A DNA stretch of 5,858 bases, from assembly GCA_019309685.1 (NCBI GenBank), contig JAFDFT010000167.1:1-5858 (forward strand), in the 5' to 3' direction. Made by a program: the position numbers and the translations under genes. This document shows, piece by piece, positions 1 to 4,852 of the stretch. The notes beneath the pieces are model-generated. The model made no database searches, was not told where the DNA came from, and worked only from the letters and a program-made list of their open reading frames with translations. Each line of letters opens with the position of its first letter. Position 1 is the stretch's first letter. The DNA comes from Deltaproteobacteria bacterium (GTDB lineage: Bacteria > Desulfobacterota > Desulfobacteria > Desulfobacterales > JAABPS01).

Positions 1-1
1 G

Positions 2-223
2 TTAAATATTTACTTTACTGTTATCAACAACTTAAATGATGGTTCACGTACGGTTCAACCAAGGGCAATTTGGGATGTAACTAATGATATTCAGTTGATA
101 GTGGGTGGAAATATATATTATGGCAAGACCGGAACCGAATACGGCGGTTTTGAAATACCGGTGTTAGAACTTATGATTGAACCAACGAATAACGCTTTTA
201 TGGCACTTACATATTTTTTTTAA
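2..223 (+). CDS. C-terminal end of an outer-membrane beta-barrel-like protein (5' end outside window)
   Basis: An open frame runs from the left edge to the TAA at 221-223 and encodes the last 73 residues of a protein that starts upstream. The segment alternates polar and hydrophobic/aromatic residues in strands (for example IQLIVGGNIYYG and AFMALTYFF), separated by short Gly/Asn/Asp turns. It ends in Tyr-Phe-Phe. A terminal aromatic residue on a last amphipathic strand is the usual signal recognised by the BAM assembly machinery, so an outer-membrane barrel is the best reading. The family cannot be named from this fragment, and no substrate is implied. The gene converges on bioB. Its stop codon is followed after one base by the MITE-like repeat. 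Confidence is good that it is coding and moderate that it is a barrel. Confidence 0.65.
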   Translation, partial: LNIYFTVINNLNDGSRTVQPRAIWDVTNDIQLIVGGNIYYGKTGTEYGGFEIPVLELMIEPTNNAFMALTYFF

Positions 224-272
224 TTAGTGTCCGTCCAGAAATTAGATATTTTATTCGAGTTCAAGGAATGCG

Positions 273-304
273 ATCCGCCAAAGTTCGGTGGCGGATTAAA
301 ATTT
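273..304 (+). terminator. Hairpin in repeat A, possible terminator for the outer-membrane gene
   Basis: ATCCGCCA (273-280) pairs with TGGCGGAT (289-296) around an 8-base loop, an 8-bp GC-rich stem. It is followed by TAAAATTT, a weak T-tract. It lies about 50 bp past the stop of the + strand gene, so a weak intrinsic terminator is plausible, but the T-run is poor. Confidence 0.4.
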
Positions 305-323
305 GAGTCCGCCAAAGGCGGAT
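297..323 (-). terminator. Hairpin in repeat A, possible terminator for bioB
   Basis: On the minus strand, TCCGCC (322-317) and GGCGGA (313-308) form a 6-bp stem with a 3-base TTT loop, followed by CTCAAATTTTAA. It lies about 50 bp past the bioB stop codon. With the neighbouring hairpin it gives the convergent gene pair a two-way terminator-like region supplied entirely by the repeat. Confidence 0.45.
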
Positions 324-372
324 GTACCACCTGATGCAGAAATCGGGCAAAGTAGCAATTTATGGATGGGCA

Positions 373-1314
373 CTAAGCAATTTTCAAACCTAATGCCTTT
401 ATCATTTGGACATCACTTTCAGGTATCTGCCCGGATGTAGTCAGGTAATTGCCTGTCATCAAAGCGTTTGCGCCGGCTCTAAACATATCTTTTTGCCGTT
501 CTTTTAGCACACCGGGCCGTCCTCCACAAATTCGTAGGGTTGTATTCGGAAGCAAATGCCTGTACACGGCTATGATTCGCAGCGCTTCTTCAGCCGGCAT
601 CAACGGCTTATTTTCCAGAGGCGTTCCTGGCTGTGGATGCAGAAAGTTGATCGGCACACTGTTTACGCCCAGGTCACGCAAAGCTATAGCCAGATCAATT
701 CTGTCTTCCCAGGTTTCTCCCAGGCCGAACAATCCTCCGGCGCACACTTCAAGACCGGACTCAATGGCTCTTTTTACTGTTGAGAGCCGCTCTTGCCATG
801 TCTGGGTTGAACAGATGCTTGGGTAGTGCCTTTCGGACGTTTCAAGGTTATGATGATAACGTACTAATCCAACTTTTTTTAACTTTTTAATATCCTCATT
901 GCTCAATCTGCCAAGAGAAGCACATACATTAAAAGATATTGAATTTTTGGTCATTAAAAGAGCTTGGCAGATACTATCCACTTCCTGACTTTTAAGCCTG
1001 TCACCGCTGGCGACGATTCCGCAGTGATGTATTCCGTTTTCGGACAAATTCTTTATTTGTTCAGCTAGTTGGGATGGTTGGAAAAGAGGATATATGTCTG
1101 AGTTGGCGCCATGATGCATACTTTGCGAGCAGAAAGTGCAATCCATTGAGCATTTTCCGCATTTCGCGTTAATGATCATGCATAACTGGATGGAATTGCA
1201 AAAAAAGTGCTCTCGTATCTTGGCGGCACTTTCAAATAACGATTCTTCTTCTACTTCGGTGGCCAGACGCAAAGCCTCTTTATAGGAACATCCTTCAAAA
1301 GGGGTATCTAACAT
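373..1314 (-). CDS. bioB: Biotin synthase (radical SAM)
   Basis: The 313-residue protein inserts sulfur into dethiobiotin, the last step of biotin synthesis, in the cytoplasm. Every hallmark of the family is visible. The radical-SAM 4Fe-4S cysteines C55, C59 and C62 lie in CSMDCTFC. The 2Fe-2S ligands are C98, C131, C191 (VCAGGLFGLGE) and R261 (TLRICGGR). The SAM/substrate segment YHHNLETS is at 153-160, and VPINFLHPQPGTPL follows at 220-233. The length is slightly short for the family because the E. coli-type C-terminal tail is absent, as in many anaerobe BioBs; the ending LTTSGQ...KALGLKIA looks natural. The start ATG has only a weak purine stretch upstream (AAAGAG). No other biotin gene is adjacent and no clear BirA operator was seen. 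The TAG stop codon is the end of repeat A. The gene is richer in GC than its surrounding gaps. Confidence 0.95.
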   Translation of the reverse strand: MLDTPFEGCSYKEALRLATEVEEESLFESAAKIREHFFCNSIQLCMIINAKCGKCSMDCTFCSQSMHHGANSDIYPLFQPSQLAEQIKNLSENGIHHCGIVASGDRLKSQEVDSICQALLMTKNSISFNVCASLGRLSNEDIKKLKKVGLVRYHHNLETSERHYPSICSTQTWQERLSTVKRAIESGLEVCAGGLFGLGETWEDRIDLAIALRDLGVNSVPINFLHPQPGTPLENKPLMPAEEALRIIAVYRHLLPNTTLRICGGRPGVLKERQKDMFRAGANALMTGNYLTTSGQIPESDVQMIKALGLKIA

Positions 1315-1403
1315 TATTATACTCTTTATTCTTTATTTTAAAATTCGCCTTTTCCCACACTTCTAAAAAAAAATCAACTATACCTAACTTTTTTAATATT
1401 AAC
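1315..1403 (-). other. bioB leader, AT-rich, no firm promoter
   Basis: These 89 bp separate the bioB start from repeat B. On the minus strand there is a long T-run, a TATAGT hexamer (1378-1383 region) with only a poor -35 partner (TAGTTA, 17 bp upstream), and a weak purine-rich site before the ATG. No convincing inverted BirA box was found. If bioB has its own promoter it must lie here or start inside repeat B. Confidence 0.3.
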
Positions 1404-1548
1404 TAGTGTCCATCCATAAATTGCTATTTTGCCCGATTTCTACGTCAGGCGAAAATTTTAATCCTCGAAATACTCAATGTATTCCTCCGGTTAAAATTTT
1501 CGTCTTCCTTGAACTCGAACAAAATATCTAATTTCTGGACGGACACTA
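1404..1548 (-). repeat. MITE-like repeat, copy B (inverted relative to copy A)
   Basis: This 145-bp element runs from TAGTGTCCATCCATAAATT to the complement of TAGTGTCCGTCCAGAAATT. Both ends match copy A in inverted orientation, but the middle is a different palindrome. The hexamer TAACTA occurs directly on both sides of GTGTCC...GGACAC (1400-1405 and 1547-1552), which may be a target-site duplication although it overlaps the TA of the repeat ends. With copy A it brackets bioB. Confidence 0.85.
1450..1502. other. Long imperfect palindrome inside repeat B
   Basis: CGAAAATTTTAA (1450-1461) pairs with TTAAAATTTTCG (1491-1502), a perfect 12-bp outer stem. After an internal mismatch region, AATAC (1469-1473) pairs with GTATT (1479-1483). 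It can form on either strand. It lacks the GC-rich stem plus T-run of a classical terminator and is probably a structural part of the repeat. Confidence 0.7.
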
Positions 1549-1628
1549 ACTAGTTTCCATCAATATCTAGCATCTCCACTAAAAAATGTACGAATAATCT
1601 TCTATAATTCCTCGGAAAAAATAAAATA

Positions 1629-1644
1629 TGGCATAAATGTTGCT
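1629..1644 (+). promoter_or_regulatory. Candidate sigma54 (-24/-12) promoter
   Basis: TGGCATAAATGTTGCT fits the RpoN pattern TGGCAC-N5-TTGCW with the -24 GG and -12 GC at exact spacing; only two less conserved positions differ. It lies about 80 bp before the SpoIIAA-like gene, giving a start near 1656. No activator binding sites were identified. An extended -10 just downstream is a competing reading. Confidence 0.5.
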
Positions 1645-1656
1645 TAATTGTCAGAC

Positions 1657-1665
1657 TGATATAAT
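1657..1665 (+). promoter_or_regulatory. Extended -10 element (sigma70 type)
   Basis: TGATATAAT is a perfect TG-N-TATAAT extended -10. No good -35 is found at 16-18 bp upstream, but extended -10 promoters do not need one. Transcription would start near 1672, leaving a leader of about 53 bases before the ATG at 1725. It may act instead of, or together with, the sigma54-type site. Confidence 0.45.
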
Positions 1666-1724
1666 GTTTTTTATGAAGGTATAAATTACAACACTTATAA
1701 TTAAAAAGAAGTAAGGAGATATCG

Positions 1725-2132
1725 ATGTTAAATGTGAAACATGAAGGGAAATATGATGCTGAACTAAATATTGTTTTTGTAAAATTTATTAACAAGCCTC
1801 TTTCAATTGAAGATGTTGATTATGTTATAAGCGAAAATGAAAGATGGTTTAAAAAAGGTGGAAAAAATAAAGTCTGGGGCATAGCTGATGTGTCTGAGAT
1901 GGGGGTGCCCCCACCAAAAATGATTAAAGATTTTCAAAAAAAAGAACAACTTTTAGCTGATAAATACGTTATCGATAGTTGTGTGTTCTGTCCAAACCCC
2001 TTTGAAAGAATAGCTACGCAACTATTCAATGTAATAAAGCGGAAAAAACACCCGATTTTTAAAACAATGGAAGAGGCAATCGAATGGGTGCGAAAAGAAC
2101 AGGAAACAAGAGGCAGGTTTGAACCTCTTTAA
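1725..2132 (+). CDS. Small SpoIIAA-like/STAS-fold protein, function unknown
   Basis: This 135-residue soluble protein has no signal peptide or membrane segment. The start is firm: AAGGAG (1713-1718) lies 6 bases before the ATG. The layout resembles the SpoIIAA-like STAS/SEC14 group: an N-terminal strand pair (residues 1-22), a long helix (28-43), a buried strand KVWGIADVSEM (49-59) with D55 near the place of the regulated residue in classical STAS proteins, then an amphipathic helix, and a closing HPIFKTMEEAIEWV segment (109-122), typical of the final strand and helix of this group. SpoIIAA-like proteins are often stand-alone and of unknown role. A CxxC pair (C86, C89) is present. The gene is AT-rich and followed after 33 bp by the first TGCTATAAA repeat. 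The family assignment comes from motif style and is not certain. Confidence 0.7.
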   Translation: MLNVKHEGKYDAELNIVFVKFINKPLSIEDVDYVISENERWFKKGGKNKVWGIADVSEMGVPPPKMIKDFQKKEQLLADKYVIDSCVFCPNPFERIATQLFNVIKRKKHPIFKTMEEAIEWVRKEQETRGRFEPL

Positions 2133-2165
2133 CAGTCAATATTATTTCAGGACTCATAAAAACAT

Positions 2166-2205
2166 CCATTCCCTAAACATATATGCTATAAATCTTGATA
2201 AGTTT
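2166..2205 (+). repeat. TGCTATAAA repeat, copy 1
   Basis: The 40 bp run from CCATTCCC to AAGTTT and align without gaps to copy 2 at 33 of 40 positions. The core CATATATGCTATAAA is identical to those of copies 3 and 4. The repeat ends directly against the stop codon of the PHP gene on the opposite strand (2206-2208). No + strand gene begins at the roughly 112-bp distance seen for copies 2 and 3. A short GATA/TATC hairpin (2197-2209 area) sits where copy 3 has a CGTTG/CAACG hairpin. Confidence 0.75.
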
Positions 2206-2832
2206 CTATCGCGCATTGCCGGTTGAAAAACGCCCCGCATGTAATTCAGCCACCAGGTCAGCATCATTCTTGATATCCCGCTCAAAAATTGTAACAAATA
2301 GTCCGACCTCATCAACATTATGGGCATCACTTCCTGCTGTTCCGGGCAGCCCCAGAGCTTCCGCGACTTTCATCGCCATTTCGTTTTCTTTGTCCCGGAC
2401 TTTCCCGTTGGCAATTTCTACGGCATTGACAAACTGTAACGCCTTCTTTTTGCATGCCTGTTCAACACTCATCTGCAGCTCACCAATCCCGAACATCTTG
2501 AACCCCCTGAATGGATGTGCGAGAACAGAAAAAGCCCCGGCCGCAACCACTTCTTTTTGCAGTGCTTTTATAGGTACGACACCTTTAATATCTTTTTCGA
2601 GCCCATAAACAAGAACATCACCCTGGGCACTGGTAATTTCATTTCCCCTGAAAATTCGTATACCCTCATTCCTGGCCAGTTCCTCCGTTTCTTCAAGGGG
2701 CCATATGAATTGGTGTTCTGTCATGCAAAAACCGTCAAGCCCTATCCTTTTGGCTTCTGCAATAAGTTCTGAAATGCTTATATCACTGCAAGGAGAACGG
2801 TCTGAAGTATGCAGGTGTAAATCAATTTTCAT
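2206..2832 (-). CDS. PHP-domain metal-dependent phosphoesterase
   Basis: The 208-residue protein is essentially one PHP domain, a fold that binds two or three metal ions and hydrolyses phosphoesters. All motifs are visible: DLHLHTS with H6 and H8; TEH with E39 and H40; GNEIT with E65; LAHPFRG with H106; and GSDAH with D169 and H171. No polymerase or other domain is fused, and no signal peptide is present. It is shorter than TrpH/RNase AM-type enzymes (about 280-290 residues), so the substrate is open: a nucleotide, a sugar phosphate or RNA ends. I chose the ATG at 2832-2830 because GGAG (2843-2840 region) lies 6 bases before it; the frame also has an ATG three bases upstream and a TTG at 2844. 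It follows the DUF2889 pair after 157 bp and may be co-transcribed with it. Confidence 0.88.
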   Translation of the reverse strand: MKIDLHLHTSDRSPCSDISISELIAEAKRIGLDGFCMTEHQFIWPLEETEELARNEGIRIFRGNEITSAQGDVLVYGLEKDIKGVVPIKALQKEVVAAGAFSVLAHPFRGFKMFGIGELQMSVEQACKKKALQFVNAVEIANGKVRDKENEMAMKVAEALGLPGTAGSDAHNVDEVGLFVTIFERDIKNDADLVAELHAGRFSTGNAR

Positions 2833-2905
2833 CATATACTCCAATTTAAACAGATAAAAGAATACGATTCAAGCGAGCACAACCGGGTTACAAATACATT
2901 ATGCC

Positions 2906-2957
2906 ACGCATCAATCTGTAAGCACAGCTTTTCATGGGAAAGCTGTTTGGGATGCGT
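2906..2957 (-). other. Two-part stem-loop in the leader of the PHP gene
   Basis: ACGCATC (2906-2912) pairs with GATGCGT (2951-2957). Inside it, ACAGCTTT (2924-2931) pairs with AAAGCTGT (2939-2946) around a 7-base loop. No T-run follows on either strand, so it is not an intrinsic terminator. It may be an mRNA processing or stability element between the DUF2889 genes and the PHP gene, or chance dyad symmetry. Confidence 0.45.
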
Positions 2958-2989
2958 TCCAATTTTAGCCACGCACCGGGAAAGATTTA

Positions 2990-3415
2990 CTAAGGATGTG
3001 TTTCCTCCCAATTCTTTAAGTACTGTCCCTGATCCAGCCCTGGATCTTCTGAAAGGGCTGCTGTAAGGTCCCTGGACATCAGTGCCTGGCGGAGACACCG
3101 TCCGCATTCTATAATTATTTCCGCGAAATGTTCGCACCCCTTGCGGCCGATTTCACGCATTACCTGCTTATCCCATCCGTCATTTTTCAATGACATGCCC
3201 ACCGCTTTCTGGAGTACGGGAATCGCGCTGGGGCATACAAAATTTGTGTATCGTTTCATGTTCCCGTCTATCTTCAGGATCTCACCGTCATAAATACGGA
3301 TATCCATCTGAATCTCCATACCGTATATGTGATCTTCCTGGATGCCGTTAAAACGTACCGTTTCACCGTCAGGGAATTCAGCCCCTATCACCTGGCTTCT
3401 GTTAAAAGTAATCAT
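2990..3415 (-). CDS. DUF2889-type protein, second of a pair
   Basis: The 141-residue protein has no signal peptide or membrane segment. The centre reads like DUF2889: a strand pair ending GNMKRYT (51-57), then CPSAIPVLQKAVG (61-73), a GW (80-81), and IGRKGCEHFAEII (89-101). DUF2889 proteins have no established function. C94, H96, C104 and C107 (GCEH...ECGRC) are spaced so that they could bind a metal; this is inferred only. The frame is open further upstream, but that part overlaps the preceding gene in another frame. The start at 3415 is supported by GGGGGG five bases before the ATG and by family alignment. It begins 10 bp after the stop of the related upstream gene, so the two form an operon. 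The pair probably arose by duplication within one family, now strongly diverged. Confidence 0.8.
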   Translation of the reverse strand: MITFNRSQVIGAEFPDGETVRFNGIQEDHIYGMEIQMDIRIYDGEILKIDGNMKRYTNFVCPSAIPVLQKAVGMSLKNDGWDKQVMREIGRKGCEHFAEIIIECGRCLRQALMSRDLTAALSEDPGLDQGQYLKNWEETHP

Positions 3416-3425
3416 TTTTTCCCCC

Positions 3426-3917
3426 CTAAAGCTCAATGCCCTGCATAATCGGGCTGTCATCCTGAAAGGCAACGCAACTCCTGATAAGCCTTGGATTCGC
3501 ACTGAGCATTGCTCTTGTGTTGGCAAGTTTCTCCTCATCATCCGTAACAGATTCCCCTGCCTGTATCGCGGGGCGCGTAAAGTGAAGAATAACCGCGTTC
3601 GCGGATTCCAGTACGGCATCTGCAAGTATTGAGCATCCGCCGGGTCCGCTGAACAGTCCATGGACGATCTTTCGCAGTCCGGGCCCAATCGTCACACCCT
3701 CAATATCTTCAAATAGTTCGGGTGCGGACTGACAAACTGAAGGCGGAAATCTATCCATTCGTACTTCAGCCTCCGTTATCTCTAACTCCGGCGGCTGAAT
3801 TTTTAAACGCGCATCGACTTTCAATAAGTCATCGGTCAACCGCCAGAAAACGTCCAGTGTTCCATCTGAGCACGGCTCAACTTCAACCAACTTGTTCCGC
3901 AGAAAGCGAAGTGTCAT
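3426..3917 (-). CDS. DUF2889-type protein, first of a pair
   Basis: The 163-residue cytoplasmic-looking protein is first in the minus-strand operon. The start is supported by GGGAG eight bases before the ATG. It shows the DUF2889 order: a DGTLDVFWRLTDD segment (18-30), a strand with MDRFPPSVCQSAP (54-66), IEGVTIGPGLRK (72-83), GGCSILADAVLE (93-104), and a C-terminal SCVAFQDDSP (147-156) matching the family's usual CxGY/R-D-G ending. The conserved GC(T/E)H position reads GCSI here, so the histidine kept in the neighbouring paralogue is lost, and the CGRC pair is missing too. If the family binds metal, this copy probably does not. Function is unknown. Base composition is richer in GC than the genes on either side of the block. 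Confidence 0.8.
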   Translation of the reverse strand: MTLRFLRNKLVEVEPCSDGTLDVFWRLTDDLLKVDARLKIQPPELEITEAEVRMDRFPPSVCQSAPELFEDIEGVTIGPGLRKIVHGLFSGPGGCSILADAVLESANAVILHFTRPAIQAGESVTDDEEKLANTRAMLSANPRLIRSCVAFQDDSPIMQGIEL

Positions 3918-3985
3918 ATTATCTTCTCCCGTTTAAGGTTATTGCCGGATTTCGAGCTTCATGAATTCGTAAACCGTCAAGTCTC

Positions 3986-4014
3986 TATATATACAAAAAA
4001 CCACGCAATATCAA
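3986..4014 (-). promoter_or_regulatory. sigma70-type promoter for the DUF2889 operon
   Basis: On the minus strand, TTGATA (4014-4009) and TATATA (3991-3986) are separated by exactly 17 bp. Transcription would begin near 3979, about 60 bases before the ATG at 3917. It lies between that gene and the repeat copy 2, which points the other way. Confidence 0.6.
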
Positions 4015-4051
4015 GTTGATAACATAACAATCCCAAAGCCCATAGATGTTT

Positions 4052-4091
4052 CCATTCCCTTAAGAAATGTGCTATAAATCGTGACAGGTTT
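4052..4091 (+). repeat. TGCTATAAA repeat, copy 2
   Basis: CCATTCCC to GGTTT, 40 bp, aligned without gaps to copy 1. Weaker similarity to copy 3 extends downstream to about 4111, through a CATTAAGGCCAGA segment. CCTTAA (4058-4063) and TTAAGG (4102-4107) are complementary. The core TGCTATAAA ends at 4078, 112 bp before the start codon of the response regulator. TG-N-TATAAA resembles an extended -10, so the repeat may be or contain a promoter. Confidence 0.75.
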
Positions 4092-4123
4092 AAGACAAGC
4101 ATTAAGGCCAGATATCTGCAATT

Positions 4124-4152
4124 TTGCTACGACATAAATAGCCACTTACTAT
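4124..4152 (+). promoter_or_regulatory. Candidate sigma70 promoter for the response regulator
   Basis: TTGCTA (4124-4129) and TACTAT (4147-4152) are spaced 17 bp apart, each matching the consensus at four of six bases. The gene starts at 4190. It competes with the extended -10-like core of repeat copy 2 as the true promoter, so confidence is low. Confidence 0.3.
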
Positions 4153-4189
4153 TTAATAATATACTTAGATTGAACAAAGAAAATTAACA

Positions 4190-4633
4190 ATGGAACATAA
4201 CCAGATCAGAGTAGTTTTATTAGAGGATAGTGAAGATATCCGAAATATTTTACATGAAGTTTTAGATATGCGTGGGTATGAAATATATTCCTTTGAAACT
4301 CCGGTTATTTGCCCACTCCAATTAAAACCTGATTGTCGATGTGAAGAAAACGAGAGATGTGTGGATGTTATTATAACAGACTTTTACATGCCATTGATTA
4401 ACGGACTTGAATTTATAGAAAATCAAAAGATTAAAGGATGTAAAGCTCCCTATGTTGCTATGATGTCAGGAGGTTGGGAAGAAGAAGGGCTATTGAGAGC
4501 AAAAGAACTTGGATGCAAAATATTTTATAAACCTTTTAATCTCAAAGACATTAATGAATGGTTAGATGAAGTTGAAAAGAATATCAACTTGGAAAGGGAA
4601 CTAAAGGATTGGTTCAAAGAGCCTTTGGAGTGA
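4190..4633 (+). CDS. Single-domain response regulator with a cysteine cluster
   Basis: The 147-residue protein is a CheY-like receiver with no output domain. Catalytic residues are complete: acidic pair E12-D13 (LLEDSED), phospho-acceptor D64 (IITDFYMP), S93 in the Thr/Ser switch position (MMSGG), and K114 (FYKPF). Between strands 2 and 3 there is an insert with four cysteines, C41, C49, C51 and C57 (CP...CRC...C), which ordinary receivers lack; it could hold a metal or respond to redox state. A short helical tail (123-147, ending ELKDWF) follows the receiver. It probably acts through a partner protein rather than by binding DNA. No histidine kinase is in the window. The ribosome binding site is weak (AACAAAGA). 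It ends with tandem stops TGA TAA. AT-rich, like its + strand neighbours. Confidence 0.9.
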   Translation: MEHNQIRVVLLEDSEDIRNILHEVLDMRGYEIYSFETPVICPLQLKPDCRCEENERCVDVIITDFYMPLINGLEFIENQKIKGCKAPYVAMMSGGWEEEGLLRAKELGCKIFYKPFNLKDINEWLDEVEKNINLERELKDWFKEPLE

Positions 4634-4715
4634 TAAACATTCAGCATTGACCTTGTTTCCATAGTTTTCAAACATTATGTCTATTCAACGAATCATACCA
4701 ATCCCTAAAAAGTTC

Positions 4716-4758
4716 CCATTGCCTTATCATATATGCTATAAATAACGTTGAGTTGTTT
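4716..4758 (+). repeat. TGCTATAAA repeat, copy 3
   Basis: CCATTGCC to GTTT with a 3-bp insertion relative to copies 1 and 2. TTGCCTT (4719-4725) pairs with AAGGCAA (4768-4774), enclosing a second stem CGTTG (4746-4750)/CAACG (4760-4764), so the repeat can fold as a nested structure of about 55 bases. The core ends at 4742, 111 bp before the start codon of the next gene. It begins 82 bp after the response regulator stop. Confidence 0.75.
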
Positions 4759-4777
4759 GCAACGATGAAGGCAAGAG

Positions 4778-4809
4778 TACCAGTAATCGTAACTTTGAAT
4801 AACCTGGTA
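4778..4809 (+). other. Stem-loop in the leader of the hydrolase-like gene
   Basis: TACCAG (4778-4783) pairs with CTGGTA (4804-4809) around a 20-base AT-rich loop, just downstream of repeat copy 3. No T-run follows. It may be part of a structured 5' leader, but the aligned part of the copy 2 leader does not preserve an equivalent stem, so support is weak. Confidence 0.35.
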
Positions 4810-4852
4810 ACCAATACAGCAGTTAACATGAAAGCCCAAAGGAAATACAAAT

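Larger units (their letters stand above)
225..375 (+). repeat. MITE-like repeat, copy A (TAGTGTCC family)
   Basis: This 151-bp element starts TAGTGTCCGTCCAGAAATT and ends with the complement of TAGTGCCCATCCATAAATT, so it has imperfect terminal inverted repeats. A second copy lies inverted at 1404-1548. The left 44 bp (225-268) match the complement of 1505-1548 with one mismatch. The right 46 bp (330-375) match the complement of 1404-1449 with four mismatches. The interior differs from copy B and holds two GC-rich hairpins. It encodes no protein, so any movement would need a transposase elsewhere. It fills the gap between two convergent genes and overlaps the last codon of bioB. Confidence 0.85.

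Noticed and set aside
449..826. Open + strand frames inside bioB (449-826 and 556-783).
   Set aside because: They lie antisense to a gene with complete BioB motifs and show no recognisable domain; they are shadows.
1551..1590. A possible degenerate fifth TGCTATAAA repeat next to repeat B (AGTTTCCAT at 1552 onward).
   Set aside because: Only nine bases match before the alignment fails, and the TGCTATAAA core is absent.
2833..2844. Earlier starts for the PHP gene (TTG at 2844, ATG at 2835).
   Set aside because: GGAG overlaps or is too close to these; spacing is right only for the ATG at 2832.
2832..3137. Minus-strand open frame of 101 codons between the PHP and DUF2889 genes.
   Set aside because: It overlaps the second DUF2889 gene in another frame, has no ribosome binding site and a composition unlike a protein.
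3416..3688. Upstream extension of the second DUF2889 frame to 3688.
   Set aside because: The extra 91 residues overlap the first DUF2889 gene out of frame, and the GGGGGG site before the ATG at 3415 marks the true start.
4683..4753. Integron attC-like site: ATTCAACG (4683-4690) and CGTTGAGT (4746-4753), 71 bp apart, spanning repeat copy 3.
   Set aside because: The pair fits RYYYAAC/GTTRRRY, but copies 1, 2 and 4 do not have both boxes, and the constant distance to start codons fits a leader better than a recombination site. No integrase gene is visible.
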